DNA of 37,979 nt from CAHJXF01 sp038254545 (lineage in GTDB: Bacteria; Pseudomonadota; Gammaproteobacteria; Burkholderiales; Burkholderiaceae_D). The stretch lies in assembly GCA_038254545.1 (NCBI GenBank), contig JBBSGB010000035.1, positions 1 through 37,979 on the forward strand. The letters run 5' to 3'. Made by a program: the position numbers and the translations under genes. The notes beneath the pieces were generated by a model. It saw only the letters and a list, made by a program, of their open reading frames with translations, was not told the origin of the DNA and made no database searches. Below are positions 1 to 7,764 of this stretch, one piece after another (position 1 is the stretch's first letter; each line of letters opens with the position of its first letter).

Positions 1-1009
1 CGAACTGCGCAGCGAGCAATCCGGCAAGCGACGAGGCCGCGCCCACAAGCGACGGCATGCGTCTTGCGCGCCACGCGAGCGTTCCCAGGACGACCAGGAC
101 GATCCCCGCGAAGCTGCGATGCGCCCAATGGATCGCGGTCAGTGCCTGGGCCGACAGGTACCCGCCGCCGGCCGTCCTGCCAAGCCCGCGCCACAGGTGG
201 AAGCCATTCACAAAGTCCATCTGCGGAAACCACACGCCCTGGCAGGTCGGAAAATCGGTGCACGCGAGCACCGCGTAGTTCGCGCTGACCCATCCGCCCA
301 GCGCGATCTGCACGGCGAGCACCGTTGCGCCGAGCAGCGCGACCGCGCGCAGGCCTCGCACGTCCTTCAACACGGTCGCGCCCGTGAAGCTGTGCGAATC
401 ATCGACGCCTTCCAAACGGAGCGCATGCCAGACCAGCATGGCCAGCAATGCGAGCCCGAGCAGCAGATGCGTCGAGACGAAGATCGGTTGCAGCTTCTGA
501 GTGACGGTCCACGCACCGAAGGCGCCCTGCAGGATCACCAGGCCAAGCATGCAGGCGACGAAGTCGGGGAAGGCGATACGCACGCCTGCGCCGTGATCCT
601 TCGCAGCGCGGCGCACGCGCACGATGCTCGCGATCAGCATCGCGATGATCAGCACCCCGACCGCCATCGCGAGGTAGCGATGAATCATCTCGATCCACGC
701 CTTGTTCATCGTCACCGGTCCGGTGGGCATCGCGGTCTCGGCCGCATGGATATCGCTTGCGGCCATGAAGGGATTGGCCTTGGCATAGCAGCCCGGCCAG
801 TCCGGACATCCGAGTCCGGAGTCGGTCAGCCGCGTGAAGCCGCCGAACACGATCAGGTCGAAGGTGAAGAAAGCCGTGACCCACGCGAGCCGGCGCAGAC
901 GATCGCCGTGTTCGCGTGGCGCGCGGCCGATCCAGACCAGCGCAAGCGGCAGCGATGCGATCGCGATCCCCTTGAATGCGAGCAGCAGGAGATCGAACGC
1001 ATCCATCAT
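1..1009 (-). CDS. ctaA: Heme A synthase CtaA/COX15, partial (C-terminus beyond window edge)
   Basis: Integral membrane enzyme that oxidises heme O to heme A for the a-type hemes of cytochrome c oxidase. The frame is open from an ATG at 1009 (a second ATG is at 1006) to the left edge, giving 336 codons, so only a short C-terminal part is missing. Family landmarks are visible: the TRLTDSGLGCPDWPGC block near residue 60, conserved histidines in MIHRYLA, STHLLLG, GFHLWR and IHWAHRS, and the Cys pair in ACTDFPTCQG. There are several hydrophobic spans. The start lies 3 nt beyond the stop of the SCO-like gene, so the two are probably co-transcribed. In related genomes ctaB usually follows, outside this window. 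Identification is firm. Confidence 0.95.
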   Translation of the reverse strand, partial: MMDAFDLLLLAFKGIAIASLPLALVWIGRAPREHGDRLRRLAWVTAFFTFDLIVFGGFTRLTDSGLGCPDWPGCYAKANPFMAASDIHAAETAMPTGPVTMNKAWIEMIHRYLAMAVGVLIIAMLIASIVRVRRAAKDHGAGVRIAFPDFVACMLGLVILQGAFGAWTVTQKLQPIFVSTHLLLGLALLAMLVWHALRLEGVDDSHSFTGATVLKDVRGLRAVALLGATVLAVQIALGGWVSANYAVLACTDFPTCQGVWFPQMDFVNGFHLWRGLGRTAGGGYLSAQALTAIHWAHRSFAGIVLVVLGTLAWRARRMPSLVGAASSLAGLLAAQF

Positions 1010-1012
1010 CAA

Positions 1013-1624
1013 CTAACCCACGCTCGACGCGCGCAACAGCTTCGCCAGGTCGCGCTTGGTCTTGTTGGGATCAGCGTCCACAGGGAAGCGCATCATCAGG
1101 TTACCAAGGGGATCGACCACGTAGATGTGGTCCGTATAGTCGGCGGCCCTCGATGCGGCAGTGCCTCCTCCCAGCCATGGCGCGATCTCCTTCGGATCCG
1201 CCCTCAGCATCGCGGTTCCGTCGTACTCGCGCATTAGCATCGTCGACAGCGGCGCATCGTCGGGGATGAGCCACACGCGCACCACGCGATCGCGATCCTT
1301 GCCGGCCGTCAACCTCACCTGACGCAAATGGTAAAGCCTGTCCTGGCAGACGCGAGGGCAATCGCCTCCCGCCACCATCACCATCAGCCACTTGCCGCGC
1401 AACGAAGCGGCATCGACGCCGCGTCCGTCGAGCGCCTTCAGATGCAGCGCCGGCATCGGGCGTTGCGGCTCGATCAACGTGCCGTAGTTGCTGCGCGCAT
1501 CGGGCCGCACGAAGTAATAGACCAGGTAGGACGCGATCGCGGGTGCCGCGCAGATCGCGATGACCGCGTAAAGTTTCCAGCGGCCGCGCGAGCGTGTGGC
1601 GTCAGGACGGGTGCTTGCGTGCAT
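1013..1624 (-). CDS. SCO-like membrane-anchored thioredoxin-fold protein of the cox locus
   Basis: Protein of 203 residues with one N-terminal membrane segment (about residues 17-38) and a soluble domain that should face the periplasm. The domain carries GGDCPRVCQ, a CxxxC pair at C89 and C93, and a later histidine at H166 in DYTDHIYVVDP. In SCO copper chaperones a CxxxC pair and a distal histidine bind copper, so the same three ligands appear to be present here. The gene overlaps the SURF1 stop by 23 nt and is followed 3 nt later by ctaA, which places it in oxidase assembly. A role in copper delivery or thiol reduction of CoxB is inferred. Overall similarity to true SCO1 is low, and a separate sco gene may lie outside the window. 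Confidence 0.8.
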   Translation of the reverse strand: MHASTRPDATRSRGRWKLYAVIAICAAPAIASYLVYYFVRPDARSNYGTLIEPQRPMPALHLKALDGRGVDAASLRGKWLMVMVAGGDCPRVCQDRLYHLRQVRLTAGKDRDRVVRVWLIPDDAPLSTMLMREYDGTAMLRADPKEIAPWLGGGTAASRAADYTDHIYVVDPLGNLMMRFPVDADPNKTKRDLAKLLRASSVG

Positions 1625-2423
1625 GCTTGACGAGTCGAACGAGTTGATAGACCAGCAGCGCCCCTAGCGATGCGGAAAGGGCGAACCACTGAAACGCATA
1701 CCCGTGGTGCCGATCGATCTGGGATTGCAAGGCCCCCCCTCGATCAGGCCAGTTGCGATCGAGACCATCCGCCTCGGCCGCGGCATCCCTGGCCGCCTTG
1801 TTGACCGTGTCGCCGACCACCCGTGGATACGATGCTGGGTTCGGAGGGTCCTGCCGAACGATGATGGGGACCGGCTTGCGACCGCTCGCGTGCGCATATC
1901 CATCGAAGTCGAAATTCTGCCAGATGCCTCCAAGGCGTCGATCGGGTTGTGCCGCGAGTTCGAGCAGGTGCGGCTCGTCCGCCAGGGCCACGCCCGTAAC
2001 CGTCACCGCATCGTCGGGGGTGCGGTAGGGTGCGATCCGCGCGCGAACATCGAAGTCGCGCGGCAACCATCCGCGATTGACAATCACGTCCGCACTGAAC
2101 GGCTGGTCGATCGCCAGAGGCATCAGCACATAGAAGCCGGCCCGGCCCTGCTGTGGACGATTGTCGAGATACACCACGCGATCGGGCAACCAGTGGCCAC
2201 GAAGTTGCAGGTGCTTGTGGATGAGGCTCTGTGGACGCGACAGCGCATCGGCACTGAGCGCGACAGGCATCGCGCGCGACGACCGTTCAATCTCCTGCTG
2301 AAGCACTTCCTTGGCCGCAGCGCGCCGCAGTTGCCAGAACCCGAGCGCGGTCGTCCCGGCGATCGCGAGTGCTCCCGCGACCACTGCGAACACCATGCGC
2401 CGCGCAGGCTTCAAGGCTCGCAT
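1602..2423 (-). CDS. SURF1-family cytochrome oxidase assembly protein
   Basis: SURF1/Shy1 family protein that helps load heme a3 into subunit I. The chosen ATG at 2423 gives 273 residues, usual for bacterial members; the open frame extends upstream to 2687, but that part overlaps the divergent DUF2909 gene. The family layout is present: a transmembrane helix at about residues 10-30 ending in the LGFWQLRRA motif, a periplasmic domain with YLDNRPQQGRAGFYV, VNRGWLPRD and IWQNFD, and a C-terminal helix preceded by HHGYAFQWFALS. It sits between the coxC region and the SCO-like gene and overlaps the latter. Its promoter must lie in the 51-bp gap shared with the divergent small gene. Confidence 0.93.
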   Translation of the reverse strand: MRALKPARRMVFAVVAGALAIAGTTALGFWQLRRAAAKEVLQQEIERSSRAMPVALSADALSRPQSLIHKHLQLRGHWLPDRVVYLDNRPQQGRAGFYVLMPLAIDQPFSADVIVNRGWLPRDFDVRARIAPYRTPDDAVTVTGVALADEPHLLELAAQPDRRLGGIWQNFDFDGYAHASGRKPVPIIVRQDPPNPASYPRVVGDTVNKAARDAAAEADGLDRNWPDRGGALQSQIDRHHGYAFQWFALSASLGALLVYQLVRLVKHARKHPS

Positions 2424-2474
2424 GTCGTCACGCGCCGCGCTCGAGCATCGAACAGCGTATGAAATAATCGCGCC

Positions 2475-2675
2475 ATGCGTTACGTCGTCATCATTGCGTT
2501 CATCCTCATCATCGGCAGCCTCGCATCCGCGCTGGTCTTCATGATGAAGGACAAGGGCAAGAGCGATCGCACCGTGATGGCCCTCGCGATGCGCGTCGGC
2601 TTTTCGATCGCGCTGTTTCTGCTGATCCTGCTGGCGTACAAGCTCGGATGGATCGCGCCGACCGGCATTCGATAG
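2475..2675 (+). CDS. Twin-transmembrane protein, DUF2909 family
   Basis: Small 66-residue membrane protein with two hydrophobic helices (about residues 3-23 and 41-58) separated by a short positively charged loop containing KDKGKSD. It resembles the DUF2909 twin-transmembrane proteins regularly found inside betaproteobacterial cytochrome oxidase loci. The molecular function is unknown; an accessory role in oxidase assembly or stability is inferred only from this location. It is the only plus-strand gene inside the cox cluster, divergent from SURF1 and convergent with coxC. A bidirectional terminator lies downstream. Confidence 0.8.
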   Translation: MRYVVIIAFILIIGSLASALVFMMKDKGKSDRTVMALAMRVGFSIALFLLILLAYKLGWIAPTGIR

Positions 2676-2732
2676 AACCCTGCGCACCCTTCGAAAAGAC
2701 CTCGCCGCGCTCGAATCGTTCGACCAACAAAA

Positions 2733-2762
2733 ACGCCGCTGTTCGCGGCGTCTTGTTTTTTG
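2733..2762. terminator. Bidirectional intrinsic terminator between DUF2909 gene and coxC
   Basis: Perfect 7-bp stem ACGCCGC / GCGGCGT (2733-2739 with 2745-2751) around a 5-nt TGTTC loop. On the plus strand it is followed by CTTGTTTTTT. On the minus strand the bases before the stem read as a run of T (AACAAAAACG on plus). It therefore can end both the plus-strand DUF2909 transcript and the minus-strand oxidase transcript after coxC. Confidence 0.8.
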
Positions 2763-2789
2763 GTTCTTCGCGCAGCAAGAACCGATCGC

Positions 2790-3692
2790 TTAGAGCCAAT
2801 AGACGACGATGTAGAGCCCGAGCCACACCACGTCTACGAAGTGCCAGTACCATGCGGCCCCTTCGAATCCGAAGTGGCTGTCGGGTTTGAAGTCGCCGCG
2901 AATCACGCGGAACAAAACGACCGACAGCATCAACGCGCCCATCGTCACGTGGAAGCCATGAAAGCCCGTCAGCATGAAGAAGGTCGAGCCATAGATGCCC
3001 GACGTCAGCTTGAGGTTGAGTTCCGAATACGCATGGCCGTATTCGTAGATCTGAAAGCCGAGGAAGGTCGCTCCCAGTGCGATCGTGAGGAACAGCCACA
3101 GCGCGGTTTTCGCGCGCGCGCCGTGACGCAATGCGTGGTGCGCGATCGTGATCGTGACGCCCGACGAGAGCAGCAGCGCCGTGTTGATGGTGGGGATCCA
3201 GAACGGGGTCATCGGCGTGAATGACTCGATCGATCCGGCGGGTCCGACGCTCGGCCACTTGCCCGCGAAGTCCGGCCACAGCACGCGGGCGTCGAGCGAC
3301 GAAAGCTCCGGCATCGAGATCACGCGCGCATAGAACAACGCCCCGAAGAACGCGCCGAAGAACATCACTTCCGAGAAGATGAACCAGCTCATGCTCCAAC
3401 GGAACGAGCCGTCGATCTTCCGGTTGTACTTGCCGCCTTCGGACTCGCCGATCGCATCGCCGAACCAGCGATAGAGAATCGTGAGCATGCACAGGATGCC
3501 GGCCAGATTGACGTACGGCGCCCACGGCTGCCCGTTGACCCAACCCGCGGCGCCGAGCATGGTGAGCAGCATCGCCGACCCAGCTAGCATCGGCCAGTAC
3601 GAAGGGTTCGGCACGAAGTAGTGCGAAGGCCCGCTTTGATGCGAGGACGTTGGAACTTGTGTGGCGGCATTCGCCACGGCTGGACCGCTCAT
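2790..3692 (-). CDS. coxC: Cytochrome c oxidase subunit III
   Basis: Subunit III of the aa3/caa3-type terminal oxidase, a seven-helix membrane protein without redox cofactors that stabilises subunit I and proton uptake. At 300 residues it has the expected size. Recognisable segments include YFVPNPSYWPM near the N-terminus, FRWSMSWFIFSEVMFFGAFF, TINTALLLSSGVTITIAHHA, the GIYGSTFFMLTGFHGFHV helix with its conserved His residues, and a C-terminal GAAWYWHFVDVVWLGLYI. It is the last structural gene of the coxB-coxA-ctaG-coxC transcription unit and is followed by the bidirectional terminator at 2733-2762. Confidence 0.97.
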   Translation of the reverse strand: MSGPAVANAATQVPTSSHQSGPSHYFVPNPSYWPMLAGSAMLLTMLGAAGWVNGQPWAPYVNLAGILCMLTILYRWFGDAIGESEGGKYNRKIDGSFRWSMSWFIFSEVMFFGAFFGALFYARVISMPELSSLDARVLWPDFAGKWPSVGPAGSIESFTPMTPFWIPTINTALLLSSGVTITIAHHALRHGARAKTALWLFLTIALGATFLGFQIYEYGHAYSELNLKLTSGIYGSTFFMLTGFHGFHVTMGALMLSVVLFRVIRGDFKPDSHFGFEGAAWYWHFVDVVWLGLYIVVYWL

Positions 3693-3739
3693 CGATTTCT
3701 CCGCACAAGATCTATTGAAAACCGCGTTTCAAAGGCGCG

Positions 3740-3967
3740 CTATTTTACGACGCTCTTGACGATCAATATCAAGATGAAAATGAAGATCAGCGCGCCGATC
3801 AACCCGGCGATGACCACGTGCACCGGGTTCAGGTGCGCGGCGTCGCGCTCGTAGTCGCTCCTCTTGCGCACGCCGAAGAACGACCAGAACACGGCCCGCG
3901 CCGTTTGCCAGAAGGTGGCATTTCGGCTTTGCTTTTCGCCCGCACCCGGTTCGATCGGCTCGTTCAT
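3740..3967 (-). CDS. DUF2970 family small membrane protein of the cox operon
   Basis: Protein of 75 residues from the ATG at 3967, which lies one base from the ctaG stop at 3969-3971; an upstream in-frame ATG at 3994 would overlap ctaG. The N-terminal half is polar and contains FWQTARAVFWSFFGVRKRS. The C-terminal half is a single hydrophobic helix (about residues 50-72). It matches the DUF2970 proteins found between ctaG and coxC in betaproteobacteria. The function is unknown. Tight packing between ctaG and coxC suggests co-expression with the oxidase. Confidence 0.8.
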   Translation of the reverse strand: MNEPIEPGAGEKQSRNATFWQTARAVFWSFFGVRKRSDYERDAAHLNPVHVVIAGLIGALIFIFILILIVKSVVK

Positions 3968-3968
3968 C

Positions 3969-4553
3969 TCAGCCTCCCGCCGCCTTGCCCACACTCACCG
4001 TCCGGCTGCCACCGACCTCGAAGAACGTGTACGACAAGGTGATCGTGTCGACATTCTTTGGCAGTTTCGGATCGATCACGAATACGACGGGAAACTGCTT
4101 GGCTTCGTGCGGCGCCAGCGCCTGCTGCTTGAAGCAGAAGCACTCGAGCTTGCGGAAGTACGGAGTTGCCGCCATCGGGATGTAGCTCGGGATTGCCTGG
4201 GCCTGCATCGCGCGGTCCTGCTGGTTGGCGATCTCGTACGTGATCGTCGCGAGCTCGCCGGGATGAACCTGCATCGAACTCTTCACCGGCTTGAAGCGCC
4301 AGGGGCCGCGCGCGTTGCCGTCGAATTCGACCGTGACGGTTCGCGAAAGATCGACCTGCGTGCTCTTGGCAAAGGCCGCCGCGCCCGTATCGATCTGCGT
4401 GAGGTCGTTGACGCCGGTGATCTCGCAGATCTTTTTGTAAAGAGGAACGAGCGCGTAGCCGAACCCGAACATGACCGCCGTGACGATCACGAGCTTGCCG
4501 AGCATCGCGAGATTGAGGCGACGCCGCAATGCGGCCAAGGGCGAGTCGCTCAT
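3969..4553 (-). CDS. ctaG: Cytochrome c oxidase assembly protein CtaG (Cox11)
   Basis: Cox11-family copper chaperone that inserts CuB into subunit I. The 194-residue protein has one N-terminal membrane helix (about residues 18-38, ending in YALVPLYKKICEITG) and a periplasmic immunoglobulin-like domain. The hallmark copper motif CFCFKQQ is present, with a third conserved cysteine in the KKICEITG stretch after the helix. The C-terminal block DTITLSYTFFEV is also typical. It is located between the small membrane protein gene after coxA and the DUF2970 gene, the standard order in this group. Confidence 0.96.
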   Translation of the reverse strand: MSDSPLAALRRRLNLAMLGKLVIVTAVMFGFGYALVPLYKKICEITGVNDLTQIDTGAAAFAKSTQVDLSRTVTVEFDGNARGPWRFKPVKSSMQVHPGELATITYEIANQQDRAMQAQAIPSYIPMAATPYFRKLECFCFKQQALAPHEAKQFPVVFVIDPKLPKNVDTITLSYTFFEVGGSRTVSVGKAAGG

Positions 4554-4565
4554 CGGTGATGGACG

Positions 4566-4727
4566 CTAGTGCTTAAGCAGCGTGTACTTGACGATGATGC
4601 CGATGAAGAAGGCCAGCGCGATGGTCGCCAGGATGAGACCCGTTCGACGATTGCGCGCGCGGATCTCCTGCGCGCGCGCCTGGTTGCGCGCGCCTTCTTC
4701 GATGTGACGTTCGTCGGTCACGACCAT
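4566..4727 (-). CDS. Small cytochrome oxidase-associated membrane protein
   Basis: Protein of 53 residues from the ATG at 4727, which lies 7 nt after the coxA stop; the longer open frame upstream only overlaps coxA and is discarded. The N-terminal 28 residues are charged (RHIEEGARNQARAQEIRAR). One hydrophobic helix follows (about 29-47) and a short basic tail. Small single-helix proteins of this kind sit between coxA and ctaG in betaproteobacteria and are annotated as oxidase small assembly proteins. The function is inferred from position and topology only. Confidence 0.75.
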   Translation of the reverse strand: MVVTDERHIEEGARNQARAQEIRARNRRTGLILATIALAFFIGIIVKYTLLKH

Positions 4728-4734
4728 GAGCCGC

Positions 4735-6360
4735 TCAGCGAACCAGCGGCGGTGTTTCGAACGTGTGGAACGGCGCAGGGCTGGGGATCGTCCACTCCAG
4801 TCCCTCGGCGCCTTCCCAGGGATTGTCGGCAGCCTTCGCGCCGCCCCGTATGCAGGGCAGCACGATCGCGACGAAGAAATAGACCTGCGACAAGCCGAAC
4901 CAGAACGCGCCGATGGTCGCGATCTGGTGGAAGTCCGCGAACTGCATCGGGTAATCGGCATAGCGACGCGGCATCCCCGCGAGCCCGAGGAAGTGCATCG
5001 GGAAGAACGTGACGTTGAACGAGATCAGCGTGCTCCAGAAGTGGATCTTGCCGCGCGTCTCGTTGTACATGTGCCCGGTCCACTTGGGCGACCAGTAATA
5101 GAAGCCGGCGAAAATCGCGAACAGCGAACCGGCAACCAGCACGTAATGGAAGTGCGCGACCACGTAGTACGTGTCCTGCAACTGGATGTCGATCGGCGTG
5201 ATCGCGAGGATCAGGCCCGTGAAGCCGCCCATCGTGAACACGAACAGAAAGCCGATCGCAAACAGCATCGGCGTCTCGAAGGTCATAGAGCCCTTCCACA
5301 TCGTCGCGATCCAGTTGAAGACCTTCACGCCGGTGGGCACTGCGATCAGCATGGTCGCGTACATGAAGAACAACTGACCCGTCACCGGCATGCCGGTGGT
5401 GAACATGTGGTGCGCCCAGACCATGAACGACAGGATCGCGATCGACGACGTCGCATAGACCATCGACGCGTAACCGAACAGCGGTTTCCTCGCGAAGGCC
5501 GGAATCACCTGCGAGATGATCCCGAACGCGGGCAGGATCATGATGTACACCTCGGGATGCCCGAAGAACCAGAAGATGTGCTGGTACATCACCGGGTCGC
5601 CCCCGCCGGCCGCATTGAAGAACGAGGTGCCGAAGTGCCGATCGGTGAGCACCATCGTGATCGCACCGGCCAGCACCGGCATCACGGCGATCAGCAGATA
5701 GGCCGTGATCAGCCAGGTCCACACGAACATCGGCATCTTCATCAAGGTCATGCCGGGCGCGCGCATGTTGAGGATGGTCACGATGATGTTGATCGATCCC
5801 ATGATCGACGACGCGCCCATGATGTGCAGCGAGAAGATCGCGAGGTCCATCCCCGGACCCATCTGCACCGACAGCGGCGCGTAGAGCGTCCAGCCCGCGG
5901 CGGTCGCGCCGCCGGGCACGAAGAACGACAAGGTCAGCATGATGGCCGCGGGCGGCAACAGCCAGAAGCTGAAATTGTTCAGCCGCGCGAACGCCATGTC
6001 GGGCGCGCCCACCATCAGCGGCACCTGCCAGTTCGCGAAGCCCACGAAGGCCGGCATGATCGCGCCGAACACCATGATCAGACCGTGCATCGTCGTGAAC
6101 TGGTTGAACAGTTCCGGGTTGACGATCTGCAGCCCCGGCTGGAACAGCTCGGTGCGCAACAAGAGCGCGAGTACGCCGCCTTCCATCAGCATCGTGAACG
6201 CGAAGAACAGATAGAGCGTTCCGATGTCCTTGTGGTTGGTCGCGAGCATCCAGCGACGCCAGCCGGTGGGACGATGGTCGTGCGCGTGCGCATGGTCGTG
6301 ACCCGGCACATGATCGTGGCCGTGCGCGTCGTGGATGGGATCGATCGCTGTGGTGCTCAT
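4735..6360 (-). CDS. coxA: Cytochrome c oxidase subunit I
   Basis: Catalytic subunit of the aa3/caa3 oxidase, reducing O2 to water and pumping protons; it holds heme a and the heme a3-CuB centre. The 541 residues include TNHKDIGTLY (41-50), heme a ligand H92, the CuB ligand H268 with E270 and the cross-linked Y272 in GHPEVY, CuB ligands H317 and H318, and heme ligands H403 and H405 in AHFHY. D121 followed by two Asn residues fits the D proton channel. The N-terminal 30 residues are unusually His-rich (nine His between 10 and 29). It follows coxB and precedes the small assembly gene. A 12-bp palindrome lies at its ribosome binding site. Confidence 0.98.
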   Translation of the reverse strand: MSTTAIDPIHDAHGHDHVPGHDHAHAHDHRPTGWRRWMLATNHKDIGTLYLFFAFTMLMEGGVLALLLRTELFQPGLQIVNPELFNQFTTMHGLIMVFGAIMPAFVGFANWQVPLMVGAPDMAFARLNNFSFWLLPPAAIMLTLSFFVPGGATAAGWTLYAPLSVQMGPGMDLAIFSLHIMGASSIMGSINIIVTILNMRAPGMTLMKMPMFVWTWLITAYLLIAVMPVLAGAITMVLTDRHFGTSFFNAAGGGDPVMYQHIFWFFGHPEVYIMILPAFGIISQVIPAFARKPLFGYASMVYATSSIAILSFMVWAHHMFTTGMPVTGQLFFMYATMLIAVPTGVKVFNWIATMWKGSMTFETPMLFAIGFLFVFTMGGFTGLILAITPIDIQLQDTYYVVAHFHYVLVAGSLFAIFAGFYYWSPKWTGHMYNETRGKIHFWSTLISFNVTFFPMHFLGLAGMPRRYADYPMQFADFHQIATIGAFWFGLSQVYFFVAIVLPCIRGGAKAADNPWEGAEGLEWTIPSPAPFHTFETPPLVR

Positions 6361-6368
6361 GAGGCTCT

Positions 6369-6380
6369 CCAGACGTCTGG
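6369..6380 (-). promoter_or_regulatory. Perfect palindrome touching the coxA ribosome binding site
   Basis: CCAGACGTCTGG is a perfect 12-bp palindrome. On the minus strand its final TGG runs into GGAGAG, the likely Shine-Dalgarno sequence, and coxA starts 8 nt after the palindrome. It could be an operator-like site or a weak RNA element affecting coxA translation; chance is also possible. Confidence 0.3.
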
Positions 6381-6438
6381 TCGAACGCGAGTTGGGGACG
6401 CATTGTTCACTGGCTGTCGCGCAGGCTATCGCGCAGTT

Positions 6439-7701
6439 TTATTTCTTACGTGCAACGGTGACGTCCGCAGGCTGGACGACCGGGTCCTTGCCCTTGCCCG
6501 CATTGGTCCAGCCGTTGCGCGTGTAGCTGATCACCGACGCGATCTCCACGTCGGACAATTGATTCCACGCCGGCATCTTGCCGTTGTTCTGGCCGTGCAG
6601 CAGCACCGCGATCTGTTCGCCCTCGGGGCCGAGCACCTTGGCGTCGCCCACCAGCGCAGGCGCGCCCAGCGCCGTGCTACCGGTGCCCGCCGCCTGATGG
6701 CAGACCGCGCAATTGGCGTTGAAGATCTTCTCGCCGCGCGAAGTCAACTCGGCAACCGTGTACGTCTTGGTCGGATCGTCCTGCTGGGCCGCCATCTCTT
6801 TCTTCTTGCCCTCGACCCATTGCGTGTAGTCGGCTGCCGACACGACCTTGACGACGATCGGCATGAACGCGTGCTCGGCGCCGCAGAGTTCCTGACACTG
6901 CCCGCGATAGCTGCCGATCTTCTCGGCCTTGAACCAGGTGTCGCGCACGAATCCCGGAACCGCGTCCTGCTTGATGCCGAAGTCCGGCACCGCGAACGCG
7001 TGGATCACGTCGTCGGCCGTGGTGATGACGCGGATCTTCTTGTTGACCGGGACCACCATCGGGTTGTCCACGTCCAGCAGATAGGTGTCGCCCTCGGGCT
7101 TGGCTTCGACGCCTTCGCCCGGGAATCCCGACATCGCGCGCGGCGTCGCCAGGTTCGAGATGAAGCCGATGCCCTCGCCTTCGCCGTTCAGGTAGTCGTA
7201 GCCCCAGCGCCACTGATAACCGGTCGCCTTGATGGTCAGGTCGGCGTTGGTGGTGTCCTTCATCTCGACGATCAGCTTGGTCGCCGGCAGCGCCATCAGG
7301 ATGACGATGATGAACGGGATCACGGTCCAGATGATTTCGACGGTGGTGTTCTCGTGCCAGGTCTCGGCCTTGTGCCCGAGCGACTTCCGGTGCTTGATGA
7401 TGGCCCAGAACATGGCACCGAACACGATCACGAAGATGACCAGACAGATGATCATCATCAGCACGTGCAGGTCGTAGATGTCCGATGCGATCTTGGTGAC
7501 GCCGACCGGCAGGTTGAGCTGATTGACCGCCGGGCCGCCAGGCGCGTCGCCCACGGCCCATGCCGGCATCGCGATCACGCCTGCAATCGCCGAAGCGATC
7601 AACTGCGCAGTCAACCGCGCACTCCGCACGAGAACCGATGCCGCTGCGGTGGCCCGCTGGCGCAGGCGCTCGTGCAGGAAGCTTCTGACGAAATGGATCA
7701 T
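6439..7701 (-). CDS. coxB: Cytochrome c oxidase subunit II with C-terminal cytochrome c domain
   Basis: Receives electrons at the CuA centre and passes them to subunit I. The 420 residues contain an N-terminal signal/leader region (to about 49), two transmembrane helices (about 78-100 and 121-141) and a periplasmic cupredoxin domain. CuA ligands are H234, C269, E271, C273, H277 and M280 in the CQELCG...H..M motif. A fused cytochrome c domain follows, with the heme-binding CAVCH at 331-335 and likely axial Met at 376 in NGKMPAWN. The fusion defines a caa3-type subunit II. It is the first oxidase subunit gene after the DUF2244 gene. Confidence 0.97.
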   Translation of the reverse strand: MIHFVRSFLHERLRQRATAAASVLVRSARLTAQLIASAIAGVIAMPAWAVGDAPGGPAVNQLNLPVGVTKIASDIYDLHVLMMIICLVIFVIVFGAMFWAIIKHRKSLGHKAETWHENTTVEIIWTVIPFIIVILMALPATKLIVEMKDTTNADLTIKATGYQWRWGYDYLNGEGEGIGFISNLATPRAMSGFPGEGVEAKPEGDTYLLDVDNPMVVPVNKKIRVITTADDVIHAFAVPDFGIKQDAVPGFVRDTWFKAEKIGSYRGQCQELCGAEHAFMPIVVKVVSAADYTQWVEGKKKEMAAQQDDPTKTYTVAELTSRGEKIFNANCAVCHQAAGTGSTALGAPALVGDAKVLGPEGEQIAVLLHGQNNGKMPAWNQLSDVEIASVISYTRNGWTNAGKGKDPVVQPADVTVARKK

Positions 7702-7764
7702 GTCCTCGATTCTCCGATCAACCGCCGATACATCACGTGCGCACGAGTTGAAAAAAATCGCCGC

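Noticed and set aside
119..1237. Plus-strand open frame of 372 codons at the left end
   Set aside because: It is antisense to ctaA and the SCO-like gene, both supported by family motifs and gene order.
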